From contig NZ_CP026923.1 in assembly GCF_002950575.1 (NCBI RefSeq), positions 62,001 to 126,000 on the forward strand: 64,000 bases of DNA, read 5' to 3'. The stretch is from Pontimonas salivibrio (GTDB lineage: Bacteria > Actinomycetota > Actinomycetes > Actinomycetales > Microbacteriaceae). The position numbers were made by a program, and so were the translations under genes. The notes under the pieces are model-generated. The model saw nothing but the letters and a program-made list of their open reading frames with translations, ran no database searches and had not been told where the DNA came from. This document shows, piece by piece, positions 27,786-37,688 of the stretch; position 1 is the first letter of the stretch; every line of letters starts with the position of its first letter.

Positions 27786-28736
27786 ATGATGGATATCCAG
27801 TTTTACGGGTTTCTTCACCTTCGCGACTCTCAACAGTCCACCGTGAACGTGCAAGTGTCGTCATTTCTCGATCAAGTGCGCATTTACGCCTCTAACGCGC
27901 TCACGGTCAGTCGATCCTTGGCGGCTTACGACCTCCCTTTTACTCTTCTGACCAACCAGCCTGAGCTGATTCGTACCGCACACCCTGAGGCGGCCAATGA
28001 AGTCAATGTGGTCGAAATCCCCTTTTCGACCCACGTGCCCGAAGGGGTGCGATTCTTTTCCGGTCATTACAAACTGGATGTTTTTCGCTACCTCGGCCAA
28101 CACACACACCGCTACATGGCGGCGATTGATCTGGACATGCTGGCAATTAATCCGCCCCCCGAATCTCTTCGCTACTACGTCGAAAATGGCGTCGCGCTGG
28201 CTTATGACATCACTGCCCAAGTGGCTCCCTCCACCACACCCGATGCGCTGCGCAACCAACTAGAGGACATCTTGGGCCGGCCCAGTCCGGGCCGTTGGTC
28301 GGGCGGGGAATTCTTGGCCGGGCCACCGGAGTTTTTTAGTGCGCTCACTCGCGCTTCGGAGAGCATCTACGAGCGCTACCTCGAACTCATTCCCTCTGCC
28401 GCAAGGGTGGGCAACGAGCCCTACCAGGCTGCCGCCTTGGACATTCTTCGACATGAGGGCTACCGCATCGACGATGCGGGAACCCTCGGATTGGTGGCCC
28501 GGTATTGGAACATGCCGACGAAACACCACCAAGCTCCGTTTCGCACCTTCGCACACCATTTCATGCTTCACCTGCCGGTCGACAAGTTCATTCTCGAAAA
28601 AATTTCCCGTCGGGGTCGCCTCGCCCCAGGTGACGCCCTTCGCCACTACCGTCACCTGAAATGGCAGTGGTTAGCGTTAGAGCTAGCGGCCAGGGTGCGA
28701 AAAGCTCTGCACACCTCTAAGGCAAAAAGGGGGTAG
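27786..28736 (+). CDS. Putative GT-A fold glycosyltransferase
   Basis: A soluble protein of 316 aa from the ATG at 27786 (GAGGCGGGGG upstream; ATG 27753 and ATG 27789 are alternatives). A nucleotide-binding half leads to the acidic motif AAIDLDMLAINPP near residue 115, like the DxD motif of GT8-type enzymes. Later stretches include GEFLAGPPEFF and GNEPYQAAALDIL. The C-terminus is basic. It is divergent from pyrE and 3 bases before the exonuclease gene. Donor and acceptor are unknown. The DxD region is loosely like that of the fusion protein at 53336-54829. Confidence 0.62.
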   Translation: MMDIQFYGFLHLRDSQQSTVNVQVSSFLDQVRIYASNALTVSRSLAAYDLPFTLLTNQPELIRTAHPEAANEVNVVEIPFSTHVPEGVRFFSGHYKLDVFRYLGQHTHRYMAAIDLDMLAINPPPESLRYYVENGVALAYDITAQVAPSTTPDALRNQLEDILGRPSPGRWSGGEFLAGPPEFFSALTRASESIYERYLELIPSAARVGNEPYQAAALDILRHEGYRIDDAGTLGLVARYWNMPTKHHQAPFRTFAHHFMLHLPVDKFILEKISRRGRLAPGDALRHYRHLKWQWLALELAARVRKALHTSKAKRG

Positions 28737-28739
28737 TCG

Positions 28740-29573
28740 GTGCGGATCGCCACCTGGAATGTGAACTCCATTAGGACGCGAAAACTTCGGGTCGTGGATT
28801 TTCTTGTCGACGCCGACATTGATGTCGCCCTATTACAAGAAACCAAATGCACCAACGAACAGTTCCCGTTGGAAGAATTTGAGGCTGCCGGCTACGAAGT
28901 GTTCCATTGGGGTCTGAACCAATGGAACGGTGTGGCGATCGTGTCTCGCCGCGGCATCAGCCACGGCGAACAGGGTTTTGTCGGCATGCCCGGTTTCGAC
29001 AAGAACGGTACTGACCCACAACCAGAAGCCAGAGCAGTCTCAGCCACGGTCGGAAACATGCGGTTGTGGAGTGTGTATGTACCAAACGGTCGCGGGCTAA
29101 ACGACCCCCACATGGCCTACAAACTGGACTGGATAGAAGCACTCGGCCAGGCCATGGCTGACTACTCGAAAGAAAATCCTCACATCGGAACACTTGTCGG
29201 CGGTGACTTCAACGTCGCCCCACAACCAGAAGATGTGGGGGATCCCGATTTTGTCGAAGGGGTGTCGACACATATTTCCCCCGCGGAGCGTGGAGCGCTC
29301 GATTCGATGCTCCACACGGCAGGCCTCAGCGACTTGGTGCGGCCACTTGTTCCCGAAGGATTCAGCTACTTCGACTACAAGCAGGGGAAATTTCGAAAAA
29401 ACCACGGCATCCGCATCGATTTTCTCTTCGGGAACCACACGGTGGCCGATGCTGTGGTCGGCGCCTCCATTGAACGCGACCAGCGCACCGGTGAACAACC
29501 CAGTGACCACGTTCCCGTCGTCGTGGACCTACACGAAGAGGAAGAAGATTTCGATGCACCCATGGTGTTTTAG
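28740..29573 (+). CDS. xth: Exodeoxyribonuclease III
   Basis: AP endonuclease/3'-5' exonuclease of base excision repair, 277 aa. Marks are RIATWNVNSIRTR at the start, the metal-binding Glu in LLQETKC, YVPNGR, GGDFNVAP and the catalytic SDHVPVVVD end block. GTG start at 28740, 3 bases after the glycosyltransferase gene. The acidic tail EEEEDFDAPMVF is slightly longer than usual. Confidence 0.94.
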   Translation: MRIATWNVNSIRTRKLRVVDFLVDADIDVALLQETKCTNEQFPLEEFEAAGYEVFHWGLNQWNGVAIVSRRGISHGEQGFVGMPGFDKNGTDPQPEARAVSATVGNMRLWSVYVPNGRGLNDPHMAYKLDWIEALGQAMADYSKENPHIGTLVGGDFNVAPQPEDVGDPDFVEGVSTHISPAERGALDSMLHTAGLSDLVRPLVPEGFSYFDYKQGKFRKNHGIRIDFLFGNHTVADAVVGASIERDQRTGEQPSDHVPVVVDLHEEEEDFDAPMVF

Positions 29574-29594
29574 TCACCCGCAGAGGCCTACACA

Positions 29595-30659
29595 GTGAGC
29601 ACTCCCGCGAATTCGAGAGGTTTCGCCAGCGACAATTACGCGGGTGTTCACCCCACCGTGTTGAAAGCGATGGAAGCTGCCAATGGGGGCCACCAGACCT
29701 CTTACGGCCAAGACGACACGACGGCGAAACTTGCCGAGACTATCCGGGTCGAATTTGGTGAACAGGCTGAAGTGTTCCCCGTGTTTAACGGCACAGGAGC
29801 AAACGTCATTGCCCTCACTGCGGCAATGCCCCGGTGGGGCGGGGTAATCGCGACCGACTCGGCACACATCAACACCGATGAAGGTGGTGCACCCGAACGT
29901 GTGAGTGGTTTGAAACTTCTCACCACACCCGCAGTGGGAGGAAAGCTCACCCCGGAGGGGTTACTCAGCCAAGCTGGGGGGCGCGGTGATGAACACCACG
30001 CCCAACCCTTAGCGGTATCGATCACCCAGTCCACAGAGCTCGGTACGCTCTACACCCCAGACGAGATTCGCACCCTGGCGGGTCTCGCCCACGAGCGCGG
30101 AATGGTCGTTCACGTCGATGGTGCGAGGCTGTGGAATGCCGCAGCCGCGTTGGGGATGTCCTTTCGCGAATTCACCACCGATGTTGGGGTCGACCTCGTG
30201 AGTTTGGGGGCGACCAAGAATGGCGCGATGGCGGCCGAAGCTATCGTGGTGATTAATCCCGATGCTGTGGACGGGATGCTGTATTTGAGGAAGCTCAGTA
30301 TGCAGCTGGCCTCCAAAATGCGTTTTCTCTCTGCACAGATCCAAGCCCTGTTCGACGATCAACTGGGCCTCCAGCTCGCCAGTCACGCCAATGCGATGGC
30401 CCGCATGTTGCGCAGCCGTCTGGACGCGGCAATCGAAAGTGGTGACATCACAGGTCTCGACTTTTCCCACCCCACGCAGGCCAACGCTGTCTTCGCCGTC
30501 TTAGACAATGCGGCAGCGGACCGGCTGCGGCTTACCCACCAGTTTTATGACTGGGACCGACCGGCTGGAGAAGTCCGTTGGATGTGTGCGTTTGACACCA
30601 CCGAGGACGACATCGAAGCGTTTGTGGGCGACATCATCTCCGCACTGAACAATCAGTAA
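29595..30659 (+). CDS. ltaE: Low-specificity L-threonine aldolase
   Basis: PLP enzyme cleaving threonine or allo-threonine to glycine and acetaldehyde. The 354-residue protein has the fold-type I pattern: NDYAG-like start (SDNYAGVHPTVLKAM), FNGTGANVIAL, VHVDGARLWNAAAALG with the PLP-binding Asp, and the lysine loop SLGATKNGAMAAEA. The GTG at 29595 is the start. Other beta-eliminating lyases of the same superfamily are possible but the motifs favour threonine aldolase. Confidence 0.88.
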   Translation: MSTPANSRGFASDNYAGVHPTVLKAMEAANGGHQTSYGQDDTTAKLAETIRVEFGEQAEVFPVFNGTGANVIALTAAMPRWGGVIATDSAHINTDEGGAPERVSGLKLLTTPAVGGKLTPEGLLSQAGGRGDEHHAQPLAVSITQSTELGTLYTPDEIRTLAGLAHERGMVVHVDGARLWNAAAALGMSFREFTTDVGVDLVSLGATKNGAMAAEAIVVINPDAVDGMLYLRKLSMQLASKMRFLSAQIQALFDDQLGLQLASHANAMARMLRSRLDAAIESGDITGLDFSHPTQANAVFAVLDNAAADRLRLTHQFYDWDRPAGEVRWMCAFDTTEDDIEAFVGDIISALNNQ

Positions 30660-30728
30660 AGCGCCACCGTGGCGGACGGTGAGCCCGCACAGCCACCAGT
30701 AAAAGAACAGCCTTTCGCGGCGAGAAAA

Positions 30729-31304
30729 CTACTGGCGCCAGCCTGGAGCAATTTCATCGAGAGGCTTACGCACGCGGGGGTTTTTCTCTCGTTCTTGGAG
30801 CTTTTCTGGCAAAAGCGCAGGATCCCCTTGGTGCCCCACTGCGAGGACTGCCCACGGTTGGTGAGCGTCATCCAGGTTCAGGGCGCCATGCATCGCTTCT
30901 TTGTCAAAACCACCCATTTGGTGCACGATGAGGCCCATGTGGGTGGCCTGGATGCTCAAATGTGCCGCTGCTTGACCGATGTCATAGACCGCCCACTTCT
31001 CGTCTTTTCCCTCGTCAGTGACCATCTTGGCCACATTCACAATCAGTGCTGATGCGTGGACAGCCCACGCCTGATTACCCGACGCCAAGGCGTCCACCAT
31101 GGAATCAAACAGTGGTGTTCCGCGCTTTGCCACGAACAGCCGCCACGGTTGTGAGTTCGATGACGACGCCGACCAGCGCGCAGCCTCCAGCAGTGAACCC
31201 AACTGTTCATCAGTAAGAGTCGCATCGTGATCAAACGCTCTGGGGCTGTGGCGCCTGGCCAATTCCGGCATCAGTGGATAGTCGGTGTGGGCAGAAGTGT
31301 CCAT
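30729..31304 (-). CDS. Nitroreductase-family protein
   Basis: Flavin-dependent oxidoreductase of 191 aa. The FMN phosphate contact RRHSPRAFD is at 18-26, AARWSASSSNSQPWRLFV at about 41-58, and the C-terminal FMN region AVLAVGHQGDP near 157. A dimer that reduces nitro groups, quinones or similar is expected; the substrate is unknown. It sits 10 bases upstream of the clpB stop in the other direction of reading, i.e. downstream of nothing obvious on its strand. Confidence 0.85.
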   Translation of the reverse strand: MDTSAHTDYPLMPELARRHSPRAFDHDATLTDEQLGSLLEAARWSASSSNSQPWRLFVAKRGTPLFDSMVDALASGNQAWAVHASALIVNVAKMVTDEGKDEKWAVYDIGQAAAHLSIQATHMGLIVHQMGGFDKEAMHGALNLDDAHQPWAVLAVGHQGDPALLPEKLQEREKNPRVRKPLDEIAPGWRQ

Positions 31305-31313
31305 GGTCTCTTT

Positions 31314-33476
31314 CTAGTGTTCGGGGCTAGCGGAAAGGTCGAAGCGCGTCAGCTCAAGCCCGCTGTGGTCATCATTGATGTCGACTTTGACCGTGTCACC
31401 GTCATGAATGTCGCCAGCGAGAAGCTTGGTCGCCAGTCTGTCATCGATATGTCGTTGCATCAGTCGACGAAGCGGGCGCGCCCCGTAAGTCGGGTCGAAC
31501 CCGTTTTCGGCCAACCACGCCCTCGCCGCCGGAGTGACCGCCAACTCGAGCCGGCGCTCTGCAAGACGGTGTTGAAGTCGATCGATGGTGATTTCGACAA
31601 TCTGCCCCAACTCTTCGGTGGACAGGGAAGAAAACACGACAATGTCATCCAGCCGGTTCACAAATTCCGGCTTGAAGGCTTTGCGCACTTCCTGGTGCAC
31701 AGCGTCGGTTTTTTCGGTCCAACTCAACGTCGAATCCGTCAAATAGCCAGAGCCCAGGTTCGAGGTCAGGATGAGAATCGTGTTTCTAAAGTCCACGGTC
31801 CGACCTTGACCATCCGTCAGTCGACCGTCATCAAGTACCTGAAGTAACAGGTCAAACACTTCGGGGTGTGCTTTTTCGACCTCGTCGAGCAAGATGACCG
31901 AATAGGGGCGCCTGCGCACCGCTTCAGTGAGCTGGCCACCCTGTTCGTAACCGACATACCCCGGAGGGGCACCAATGAGTCTGGAGACGGAGAACTTTTC
32001 ACCGTATTCACTCATGTCAATACGAATGAGTGCTTTTTCGTCGTCAAAAAGGTAATCTGCGAGCGCTTTCGCGAGTTCTGTTTTTCCAACACCGGTCGGG
32101 CCTAAGAACATGAACGAACCCGTGGGCCGATCCGGGTCAGATAGGCCCGCCCGGGTGCGCCGGACTGCTTCACTCACCGCGCGCACTGCATCTTTCTGGC
32201 CGACTAACCGTTTGGCCAGTTCGGATTCGAGGTGCAACAGGCGCTCGGTTTCACCTTGGGTGAGTTTGTCGACGGGGATCCCCGTCCATGCCGCCACCAC
32301 AGCGGCAATATCTTCGTCGCCTACTTGGTCGTTCACCATGCGCTCCTCAGAGCGCTCCGCAGATTCCGCTTCCGAAATGGACGCTTCGATACCGGGAATC
32401 ACTTCGTAGTTCAGTTTGGAGGCGTGCTGGTAGTCGCCTTCGCGCATGGCTCGGTCTAAGTCGATGCGCGCTTCGCTGAGCTTAGTTTTCAACTCACCCA
32501 CGTCTTGGAGGGACGCTTTTTCACTGGCCCAGCGCTCCTGTAAGGCACCGAGCTCTTGTTCGCGCTTGGCCATGTCTTCGCGAAGTTTGGCGAGGCGTTC
32601 TTTCGACGCCTCATCTTTTTCTTTCTTCAAGGCGAGCTCTTCGATTTTCATGCGATCGACGATCCGCCGAAGCTCATCTATTTCGACCGGGGATGATTCG
32701 ATCTCCATTTTGAGGCGGCTGGCCGCCTCATCAATCAGGTCGATTGCTTTATCGGGTAGTTGCCTCGACGGGATGTAGCGGTTGGACAGGGAGGCCGCGG
32801 CAACCAACGCGCTGTCAGCGATTGCCACCTTGTGGTGTGCCTCATAGCGGTCTTTCAGACCGCGCAAAATGGCGACCGTGTCTTCGACGCTTGGTTCACC
32901 GACAAAGACCTGTTGGAATCGTCGCTCCAGAGCGGCATCTTTTTCAATGTATTCGCGGTATTCGTTCAAGGTGGTGGCCCCAATGAGCCGCAATTCACCA
33001 CGGGCCAGCATGGGTTTCAGCATGTTGGCGGCAGCGACCGATCCTTCACCACCGCCGGCACCCATCAGGGTGTGTAATTCGTCGACAAAGGTGATGATTT
33101 GGCCTTCGGCGTCGTTGATTTCTTTCAACACGGCTTTCAGGCGCTCTTCAAACTCACCGCGATATTTCGCACCGGCGACCAAGGCGGCCATGTCGAGGGC
33201 GATGAGCTGTTTGTCTTTCAGCGAATCGGCCACATCGCCCGCGACGATGCGCTGCGCGAGCCCTTCAACGACAGCTGTTTTTCCCACACCGGGTTCACCG
33301 ATCAAGACAGGATTATTTTTGGTGCGCCTGGTCAACACTTGGGACACTCGACGGATTTCTTGATCGCGCCCAATCACCGGGTCGAGTTTGCCTTGCGCGG
33401 CAATCTCGGTCAGGTTTTGGCCAAACTGTTCTAACGCAGACTGGTTCTCCCCACCTTGGGGTTGTGCCTCTGCCAT
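31314..33476 (-). CDS. clpB: ClpB-type disaggregase without the N-terminal domain
   Basis: Hexameric AAA+ chaperone that pulls proteins out of aggregates together with DnaK. At 720 aa it lacks the Clp N-terminal repeat domain (about 145 residues) and starts just before the first AAA module: Walker A GEPGVGKT at 60-67, Walker B region in [11 protein letters not shown]. The coiled-coil M domain is complete (about 265-390, with [19 protein letters not shown]). The second module has [15 protein letters not shown] near 465 and [14 protein letters not shown]. The start overlaps the hspR stop (TAATG), making it the last gene of the dnaK operon. Confidence 0.93.
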   Translation of the reverse strand: MAEAQPQGGENQSALEQFGQNLTEIAAQGKLDPVIGRDQEIRRVSQVLTRRTKNNPVLIGEPGVGKTAVVEGLAQRIVAGDVADSLKDKQLIALDMAALVAGAKYRGEFEERLKAVLKEINDAEGQIITFVDELHTLMGAGGGEGSVAAANMLKPMLARGELRLIGATTLNEYREYIEKDAALERRFQQVFVGEPSVEDTVAILRGLKDRYEAHHKVAIADSALVAAASLSNRYIPSRQLPDKAIDLIDEAASRLKMEIESSPVEIDELRRIVDRMKIEELALKKEKDEASKERLAKLREDMAKREQELGALQERWASEKASLQDVGELKTKLSEARIDLDRAMREGDYQHASKLNYEVIPGIEASISEAESAERSEERMVNDQVGDEDIAAVVAAWTGIPVDKLTQGETERLLHLESELAKRLVGQKDAVRAVSEAVRRTRAGLSDPDRPTGSFMFLGPTGVGKTELAKALADYLFDDEKALIRIDMSEYGEKFSVSRLIGAPPGYVGYEQGGQLTEAVRRRPYSVILLDEVEKAHPEVFDLLLQVLDDGRLTDGQGRTVDFRNTILILTSNLGSGYLTDSTLSWTEKTDAVHQEVRKAFKPEFVNRLDDIVVFSSLSTEELGQIVEITIDRLQHRLAERRLELAVTPAARAWLAENGFDPTYGARPLRRLMQRHIDDRLATKLLAGDIHDGDTVKVDINDDHSGLELTRFDLSASPEH

Positions 33477-33961
33477 TAGCGCTTCTCCACTTCTGTCCCA
33501 CCAGAACGGGGGGGACTAAACCATTCATTCCACATTCGCCACAGCGGATTCCAGACCACCATTTGGCCACCGCGTTGAGCCCGCTCACCAGCTCGGAGGG
33601 GTATTACTTCACCCTCTGCTCCGGCTGCAAAGACTCGCCGACCTTGGCGTTTGAGCACCTCGTCAGCGAGCGCACTTTCTAATTCCCGCACTCGAGCGGT
33701 GAGGTCACCCACTTCTCGTTGAAGCTCCAAAATTCTCTTAATGCCCTCGAGGTTTAACCCCTCGTTGCTGAGTGTCTGAATTTCTCGAAGTGCCACTACA
33801 TCACGCATCGAATACCGCCTGGTGCGCCCTGCGGTTCGGGTGGGGCTCACTAACCCCAACTTGTCGTACTGACGCAGTGTTTGGGGGTGTAATCCGCTGA
33901 GTTCCGCTGCGGTAGCAATGGCAAACAGGGGAGTGTTCTCATCCATATCGGGCGAGACCAT
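33476..33961 (-). CDS. hspR: Heat-shock repressor HspR
   Basis: MerR-type repressor (161 aa) that binds HAIR sites and is released on heat shock; in Streptomyces it needs DnaK as partner. The helix-turn-helix reads [20 protein letters not shown], followed by [22 protein letters not shown] and a coiled-coil stretch. The ATG at 33961 has AGGAGG 5 bases upstream; the GTG at 33967 would abut that site. A HAIR-like element lies over the promoter of its own operon at 37514-37534, so autoregulation is expected. Confidence 0.93.
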   Translation of the reverse strand: MVSPDMDENTPLFAIATAAELSGLHPQTLRQYDKLGLVSPTRTAGRTRRYSMRDVVALREIQTLSNEGLNLEGIKRILELQREVGDLTARVRELESALADEVLKRQGRRVFAAGAEGEVIPLRAGERAQRGGQMVVWNPLWRMWNEWFSPPRSGGTEVEKR

Positions 33962-33970
33962 GTTCACCTC

Positions 33971-34945
33971 CTACCTTTTGGCTTTCGCAATCAGGTCATC
34001 CCGCGGGTTTTCCTGCGGGAGCGTCTCGAAGAGTTTGTCCAGGTGGGCTTTAGCCGTTTTTGACAGGTGGCTTGGCACAGCGACACGGATTTCGACTAAC
34101 AGGTCGCCAAGGCCTTGGCTGGAGGTAACTCCACGGCCGCGAACGCGCATCACTTGACCGCTTTGGGTTCCAGGCGGCACTTTCACTTTCACAATGTCAC
34201 CCGAGAGGGTAGGCACCTCGATGGTGTCGCCCAGGCTTGCTTCTTGGAAGGTCACCGGAACGACCACTCGGAGGTTTTGGTCTTCCCTGGCAAACACGGG
34301 GTGTTTGGGAACTCCGACGGTGATGATCACATCACCGGCTTTTCCGCCGTCCGGGCTTGGTCGCCCTTTACCGCGTAGGCGCACTTTTTGTCCGTCTTTT
34401 ACTCCTGCCGGAATTTTGGCGGACACTTTTTTCCCCGACGCGGTATCAACCGAAACGGTTGTCCCTTCCACAGCGGTGGCCAGGTCGAGCGTGATACGGG
34501 CTTGCACGTCTTGGCCTTTAGTGGGCTCGCGGTAGCGGGGGTAACCTCCGGGACCACCGGGTCCCATACCGCCATCGAACAGTCCATCGAAGAGGCCGCC
34601 ACCGAAACCGGCTGGGCCACCTCGTGGCGCTCCGCCACCGAACATGCCTCCGAAGATGTCTTCGAAGCCGCTTGCTCCTTGACCGCCCGCGGTGAAACGG
34701 GGGCCGCCTTGAGCCATGGCGCGAATTTGGTCATATTCGGAGCGTTGCTCAGCATCGGACAGTACCGAATAGGCTTCCGAGATTTCTTTGAAGCGCTGTT
34801 CGGCTTTGTCATCACCCGGGTTGGAATCGGGGTGGTTTTCCCGCGCCAGCTTGCGGTACACCTTCTTAATTTCCGCTTCGGAGGCGTCTTTGGACACGCC
34901 AAGGATGGCGTAAAAGTCTTTTTCTAACCAGTCTTGACTTGCCAT
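33971..34945 (-). CDS. dnaJ: DnaJ-type co-chaperone without zinc finger
   Basis: J-domain protein of 324 aa that stimulates DnaK. The J domain covers about residues 8-75 with the HPD motif in ENHPDSNPGDDK. A long Gly/Phe/Pro linker follows to about 140, then two beta-sandwich C-terminal domains. No CxxCxGxG motifs are present, so this is the CbpA-like class. GGAGGAG before the ATG at 34945 is a strong ribosome site. It lies between grpE and hspR. Confidence 0.93.
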   Translation of the reverse strand: MASQDWLEKDFYAILGVSKDASEAEIKKVYRKLARENHPDSNPGDDKAEQRFKEISEAYSVLSDAEQRSEYDQIRAMAQGGPRFTAGGQGASGFEDIFGGMFGGGAPRGGPAGFGGGLFDGLFDGGMGPGGPGGYPRYREPTKGQDVQARITLDLATAVEGTTVSVDTASGKKVSAKIPAGVKDGQKVRLRGKGRPSPDGGKAGDVIITVGVPKHPVFAREDQNLRVVVPVTFQEASLGDTIEVPTLSGDIVKVKVPPGTQSGQVMRVRGRGVTSSQGLGDLLVEIRVAVPSHLSKTAKAHLDKLFETLPQENPRDDLIAKAKR

Positions 34946-35005
34946 GGTGACTCCTCCTTCCGAATGTGTTGTCGCAAACTGCGGTGCCGCTACTGTGAAG
35001 CGGCG

Positions 35006-35623
35006 TTACTTGTCGTTTTCTGATGTGGACTGTTGTGGCGGTGAGGACACAGCCACTTTGGCCGGGCGAATAAGTCGCTCACCCAGTTGGTATCCCACTT
35101 CGATGACATCGGCAACGGTGTCGACCTGAACCTCATCGGAGGGCATGTGCACCATGGCCTCGTGAATGGCGGGGTCAAATGCTTCGCCGGCTTCACCCAC
35201 GGCGCTCATGCCGTAGCGCTCAAAAGATTGACGCATCTTTTGCGCCACGATTTCCAGCGGTGTTCCGGCGAGGTCGCCGTGCTTTTCCGCACGATCTAAG
35301 TCATCAATTGCGGGCAGCAGTGACCGAATCACTTCGACAATGATGGCTTCGCGATTGGACTGACGGTCGCGTTCCACCCGAGAGCGGAAGTTCGCGAGCT
35401 CTGCTTCTGCCCTGGCCGCACGGTCACGGTATTCGGCCACCAGATCACGTTCAGCCTCATCCAGGATTTCCAGATCCTCGTCGCCTAACGCTTCCGGTTC
35501 GCCCTCCGGAGAGGGGGACCTCACGTCCCCCGTCTCCGGGTCGATCCGGCGCTTGTCAAACACGACGGGTTCTTCGTGCTCTTCAGGCTCCTGATCGGGG
35601 CCTTTATTACTGTGCTTGGCCAT
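35006..35623 (-). CDS. grpE: Nucleotide exchange factor GrpE
   Basis: Exchanges ADP for ATP on DnaK. The 205-residue protein has an acidic disordered head (about 1-45), a long helix (EAERDLVAEYRDRAARAEAEL and on) and the beta domain with the signature HMPSDEVQVDTVADVIEVGY near 160-180. Its ATG shares a base with the dnaK stop (TAATG), so translation is coupled. Confidence 0.95.
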   Translation of the reverse strand: MAKHSNKGPDQEPEEHEEPVVFDKRRIDPETGDVRSPSPEGEPEALGDEDLEILDEAERDLVAEYRDRAARAEAELANFRSRVERDRQSNREAIIVEVIRSLLPAIDDLDRAEKHGDLAGTPLEIVAQKMRQSFERYGMSAVGEAGEAFDPAIHEAMVHMPSDEVQVDTVADVIEVGYQLGERLIRPAKVAVSSPPQQSTSENDK

Positions 35624-37479
35624 TACTTCTTGTCGTCCGACTTCTCATCGGTTTCATCGTCGACCACTTCGGCGTCCACGATGGTCTCGTCTGATTCGTC
35701 TTCGGTGGCACCGTCGGCGGGAGCGTCTTCTCCGGTTTGGTAGAGGGCTTCGCCGAGTTTCGTTTGGCTTGCTGCGAGAGTGTCGGCTGCTTTTTGAACG
35801 GCATCTGCATCCTCGCCGGCCAGTGCGCTTTTTAGAGCATCCAGGTCGGTGCGGACTTCAGACTTCACATCGTCAGGCAACTTCTCGTCGTTGTCGGTGA
35901 GGATTTTTTCCACCGAGTAAGCGAGCTGTTCGGCGTTGTTGCGGGCTTCCGCTGCTTCACGACGCTTTTTGTCTTCTTCGGCGTGTTCTTCAGCTTCGCG
36001 CACCATCCGCTCGATGTCTTCTTCCGCGAGGGAGCTCCCACCGGTGATGGTCATCGACTGTTCTTTACCGGTGCCCTTATCGGTGGCACTGACGTGGACG
36101 ATGCCGTTGGCGTCGATATCGAAGGTCACCTCGACCTGGGGGACGCCCCTCGGAGCGGGGGCAATTCCGGTCAGTTCGAAGGTACCGAGTTGTTTGTTGT
36201 CCCTGGTGAATTCGCGCTCACCTTGGAACACCTGAATCGACACGGAGGGCTGGTTGTCTTCTGCGGTGGTGAACGTTTCACTGCGCTTGGTCGGAATCGC
36301 GGTGTTGCGCTCGATCAGTTTGGTCATGATGCCACCCTTGGTTTCAATTCCGAGGCTTAGCGGCGTGACATCGATGAGCAACACATCTTTTCGCTCACCC
36401 TTCAACACACCAGCCTGCAGGGCGGCCCCCACAGCGACTACCTCATCGGGGTTCACCGACTTGTTGGGTTCTTTACCCCCGGTGAGCTCGGTCACCAGCT
36501 TGGTCACCGCCGGCATACGGGTGGAGCCACCGACCAAGACGACGTGGGCAATGTCGCCGACTTTCACACCGGCTTCTTTGATGACGTCTTGGAAGGGCTT
36601 GCGGGTGCGCTCGAGCAGATCGGCGGTCAGCTCTTCGAACTTCGAGCGTGAGAGCGTCTCGTCGAGGTTCGCCGGACCCGATTCGGTCAGTGACAGGTAG
36701 GGCAACTGAATTTGGGCTTGGCTGGATCCGGAGAGTTCCTTCTTGGCTTGCTCTGCGGCTTCCTTCAGGCGCTGTTTGGCAATTTTGTCGTTCGAGATGT
36801 CCACACCGGTGGTGTCTTTGAACCGTTCGGCGAGGTAGTCCATGACGCGGTGGTCCCAGTCGTCACCACCGAGTCGGTTGTCACCGGCGGTGGAGCGCAC
36901 CTGAATGGTGGAGAAGTCGTCGTCTTTACCCACTTCGAGAAGGCTGACGTCGAAGGTTCCGCCACCGAGGTCGAAGACCAAGATGAGTTCGTCTTCTTTA
37001 CCTTTGTCCAGGCCGTAGGCGAGGGCTGCAGCGGTGGGCTCGTTGATGATGCGCAACACGTTGAGTCCGGCGATTTCGCCGGCTTCTTTGGTTGCTTGAC
37101 GCTCGGCGTCATTGAAGTATGCAGGAACGGTGATGACCGCGTCGGTGACGGCTTCGCCGAGGTACTGTTCGGCGTCACGCTTCAGTTTCTGCAGGATACG
37201 GGCAGAAATTTCCTGCGGGGTGTACTTTTTGTCGTCAATCTGCGTGGTCCAGTCGGTCCCCATGTGGCGTTTCACCGAGGACATGGTGCGCTCGACGTTG
37301 GTGACGGCTTGACGTTTGGCGGTTTCTCCGACGAGAACTTCGCCATCTTTGGTGAAGGCCACCACTGAGGGGGTGGTCCTAAACCCTTCGGCATTGGAAA
37401 TTACGGTGGGTTCGCCACCTTCCAGTACGGAGACCACCGAGTTGGTGGTTCCGAGGTCAATTCCTACTGCACGGGACAT
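35623..37479 (-). CDS. dnaK: Chaperone DnaK (Hsp70)
   Basis: ATP-driven protein folding chaperone, 618 aa. Hsp70 signatures are present: [11 protein letters not shown] at the start, [16 protein letters not shown] near 170 and [16 protein letters not shown] near 310. The linker and substrate domain follow ([20 protein letters not shown]), ending in an acidic disordered tail. It heads the operon dnaK-grpE-dnaJ-hspR-clpB and has AAAGGAG in front of its ATG. Confidence 0.97.
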   Translation of the reverse strand: MSRAVGIDLGTTNSVVSVLEGGEPTVISNAEGFRTTPSVVAFTKDGEVLVGETAKRQAVTNVERTMSSVKRHMGTDWTTQIDDKKYTPQEISARILQKLKRDAEQYLGEAVTDAVITVPAYFNDAERQATKEAGEIAGLNVLRIINEPTAAALAYGLDKGKEDELILVFDLGGGTFDVSLLEVGKDDDFSTIQVRSTAGDNRLGGDDWDHRVMDYLAERFKDTTGVDISNDKIAKQRLKEAAEQAKKELSGSSQAQIQLPYLSLTESGPANLDETLSRSKFEELTADLLERTRKPFQDVIKEAGVKVGDIAHVVLVGGSTRMPAVTKLVTELTGGKEPNKSVNPDEVVAVGAALQAGVLKGERKDVLLIDVTPLSLGIETKGGIMTKLIERNTAIPTKRSETFTTAEDNQPSVSIQVFQGEREFTRDNKQLGTFELTGIAPAPRGVPQVEVTFDIDANGIVHVSATDKGTGKEQSMTITGGSSLAEEDIERMVREAEEHAEEDKKRREAAEARNNAEQLAYSVEKILTDNDEKLPDDVKSEVRTDLDALKSALAGEDADAVQKAADTLAASQTKLGEALYQTGEDAPADGATEDESDETIVDAEVVDDETDEKSDDKK

Positions 37480-37513
37480 CTACTGTGCTCCTTTTATGTC
37501 GTGGGGCCGACAA

Positions 37514-37534
37514 CTTGAGTCGGCACAAATCAAG
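37514..37534 (-). promoter_or_regulatory. HAIR-type HspR operator upstream of dnaK
   Basis: CTTGAGT-N7-AATCAAG on the plus strand differs at one base from the consensus HspR site CTTGAGT-N7-ACTCAAG. It is 35 bases upstream of the dnaK start, and its left-facing edge overlaps the likely -10 box, so bound HspR would block transcription. Confidence 0.85.
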
Positions 37535-37561
37535 TTTGCAGAGGGAAGGGGCGTTCGTCAA
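37533..37561 (-). promoter_or_regulatory. Likely dnaK operon promoter
   Basis: On the minus strand TTGACG (37561-37556) and CAAACT (37538-37533) are 17 bases apart. The -35 box is good; the -10 box matches TATAAT at three of six positions. The HAIR-type site begins inside the -10 box, supporting this as the HspR-controlled promoter. Confidence 0.5.
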
Positions 37562-37573
37562 GTCTGAATCGAC

Positions 37574-37600
37574 AAATATGAGTCATGTTGGCTCATATTT
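37574..37600. repeat. 9-9-9 inverted repeat between dnaK and the UMF1-type transporter
   Basis: AAATATGAG (37574-37582) and CTCATATTT (37592-37600) are perfect complements separated by 9 bases. The spacing equals that of a CIRCE element, but the arm sequence is unlike CIRCE and unlike the nearby HAIR site. It lies 13 bases upstream of the dnaK -35 box and 89 bases before the divergent transporter start, so it could serve either gene as an operator. Confidence 0.6.
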
Positions 37601-37688
37601 CGCCACCAGCGGACGAAGTGGCCCCGGTTCACTGACAATTCAACGCCAGATCGCTCCAAAGACCCAGGCTTTGGCTACGGTTGGGGGT

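Noticed and set aside
36712-37368. 218-codon plus-strand frame antisense to dnaK
   Set aside because: Shadow of dnaK with Gly/Val/Phe-rich translation and no start signal.
37574-37600. CIRCE element for HrcA
   Set aside because: The 9-9-9 spacing fits, but the arms do not match TTAGCACTC/GAGTGCTAA, and a HAIR-type site already explains dnaK control.
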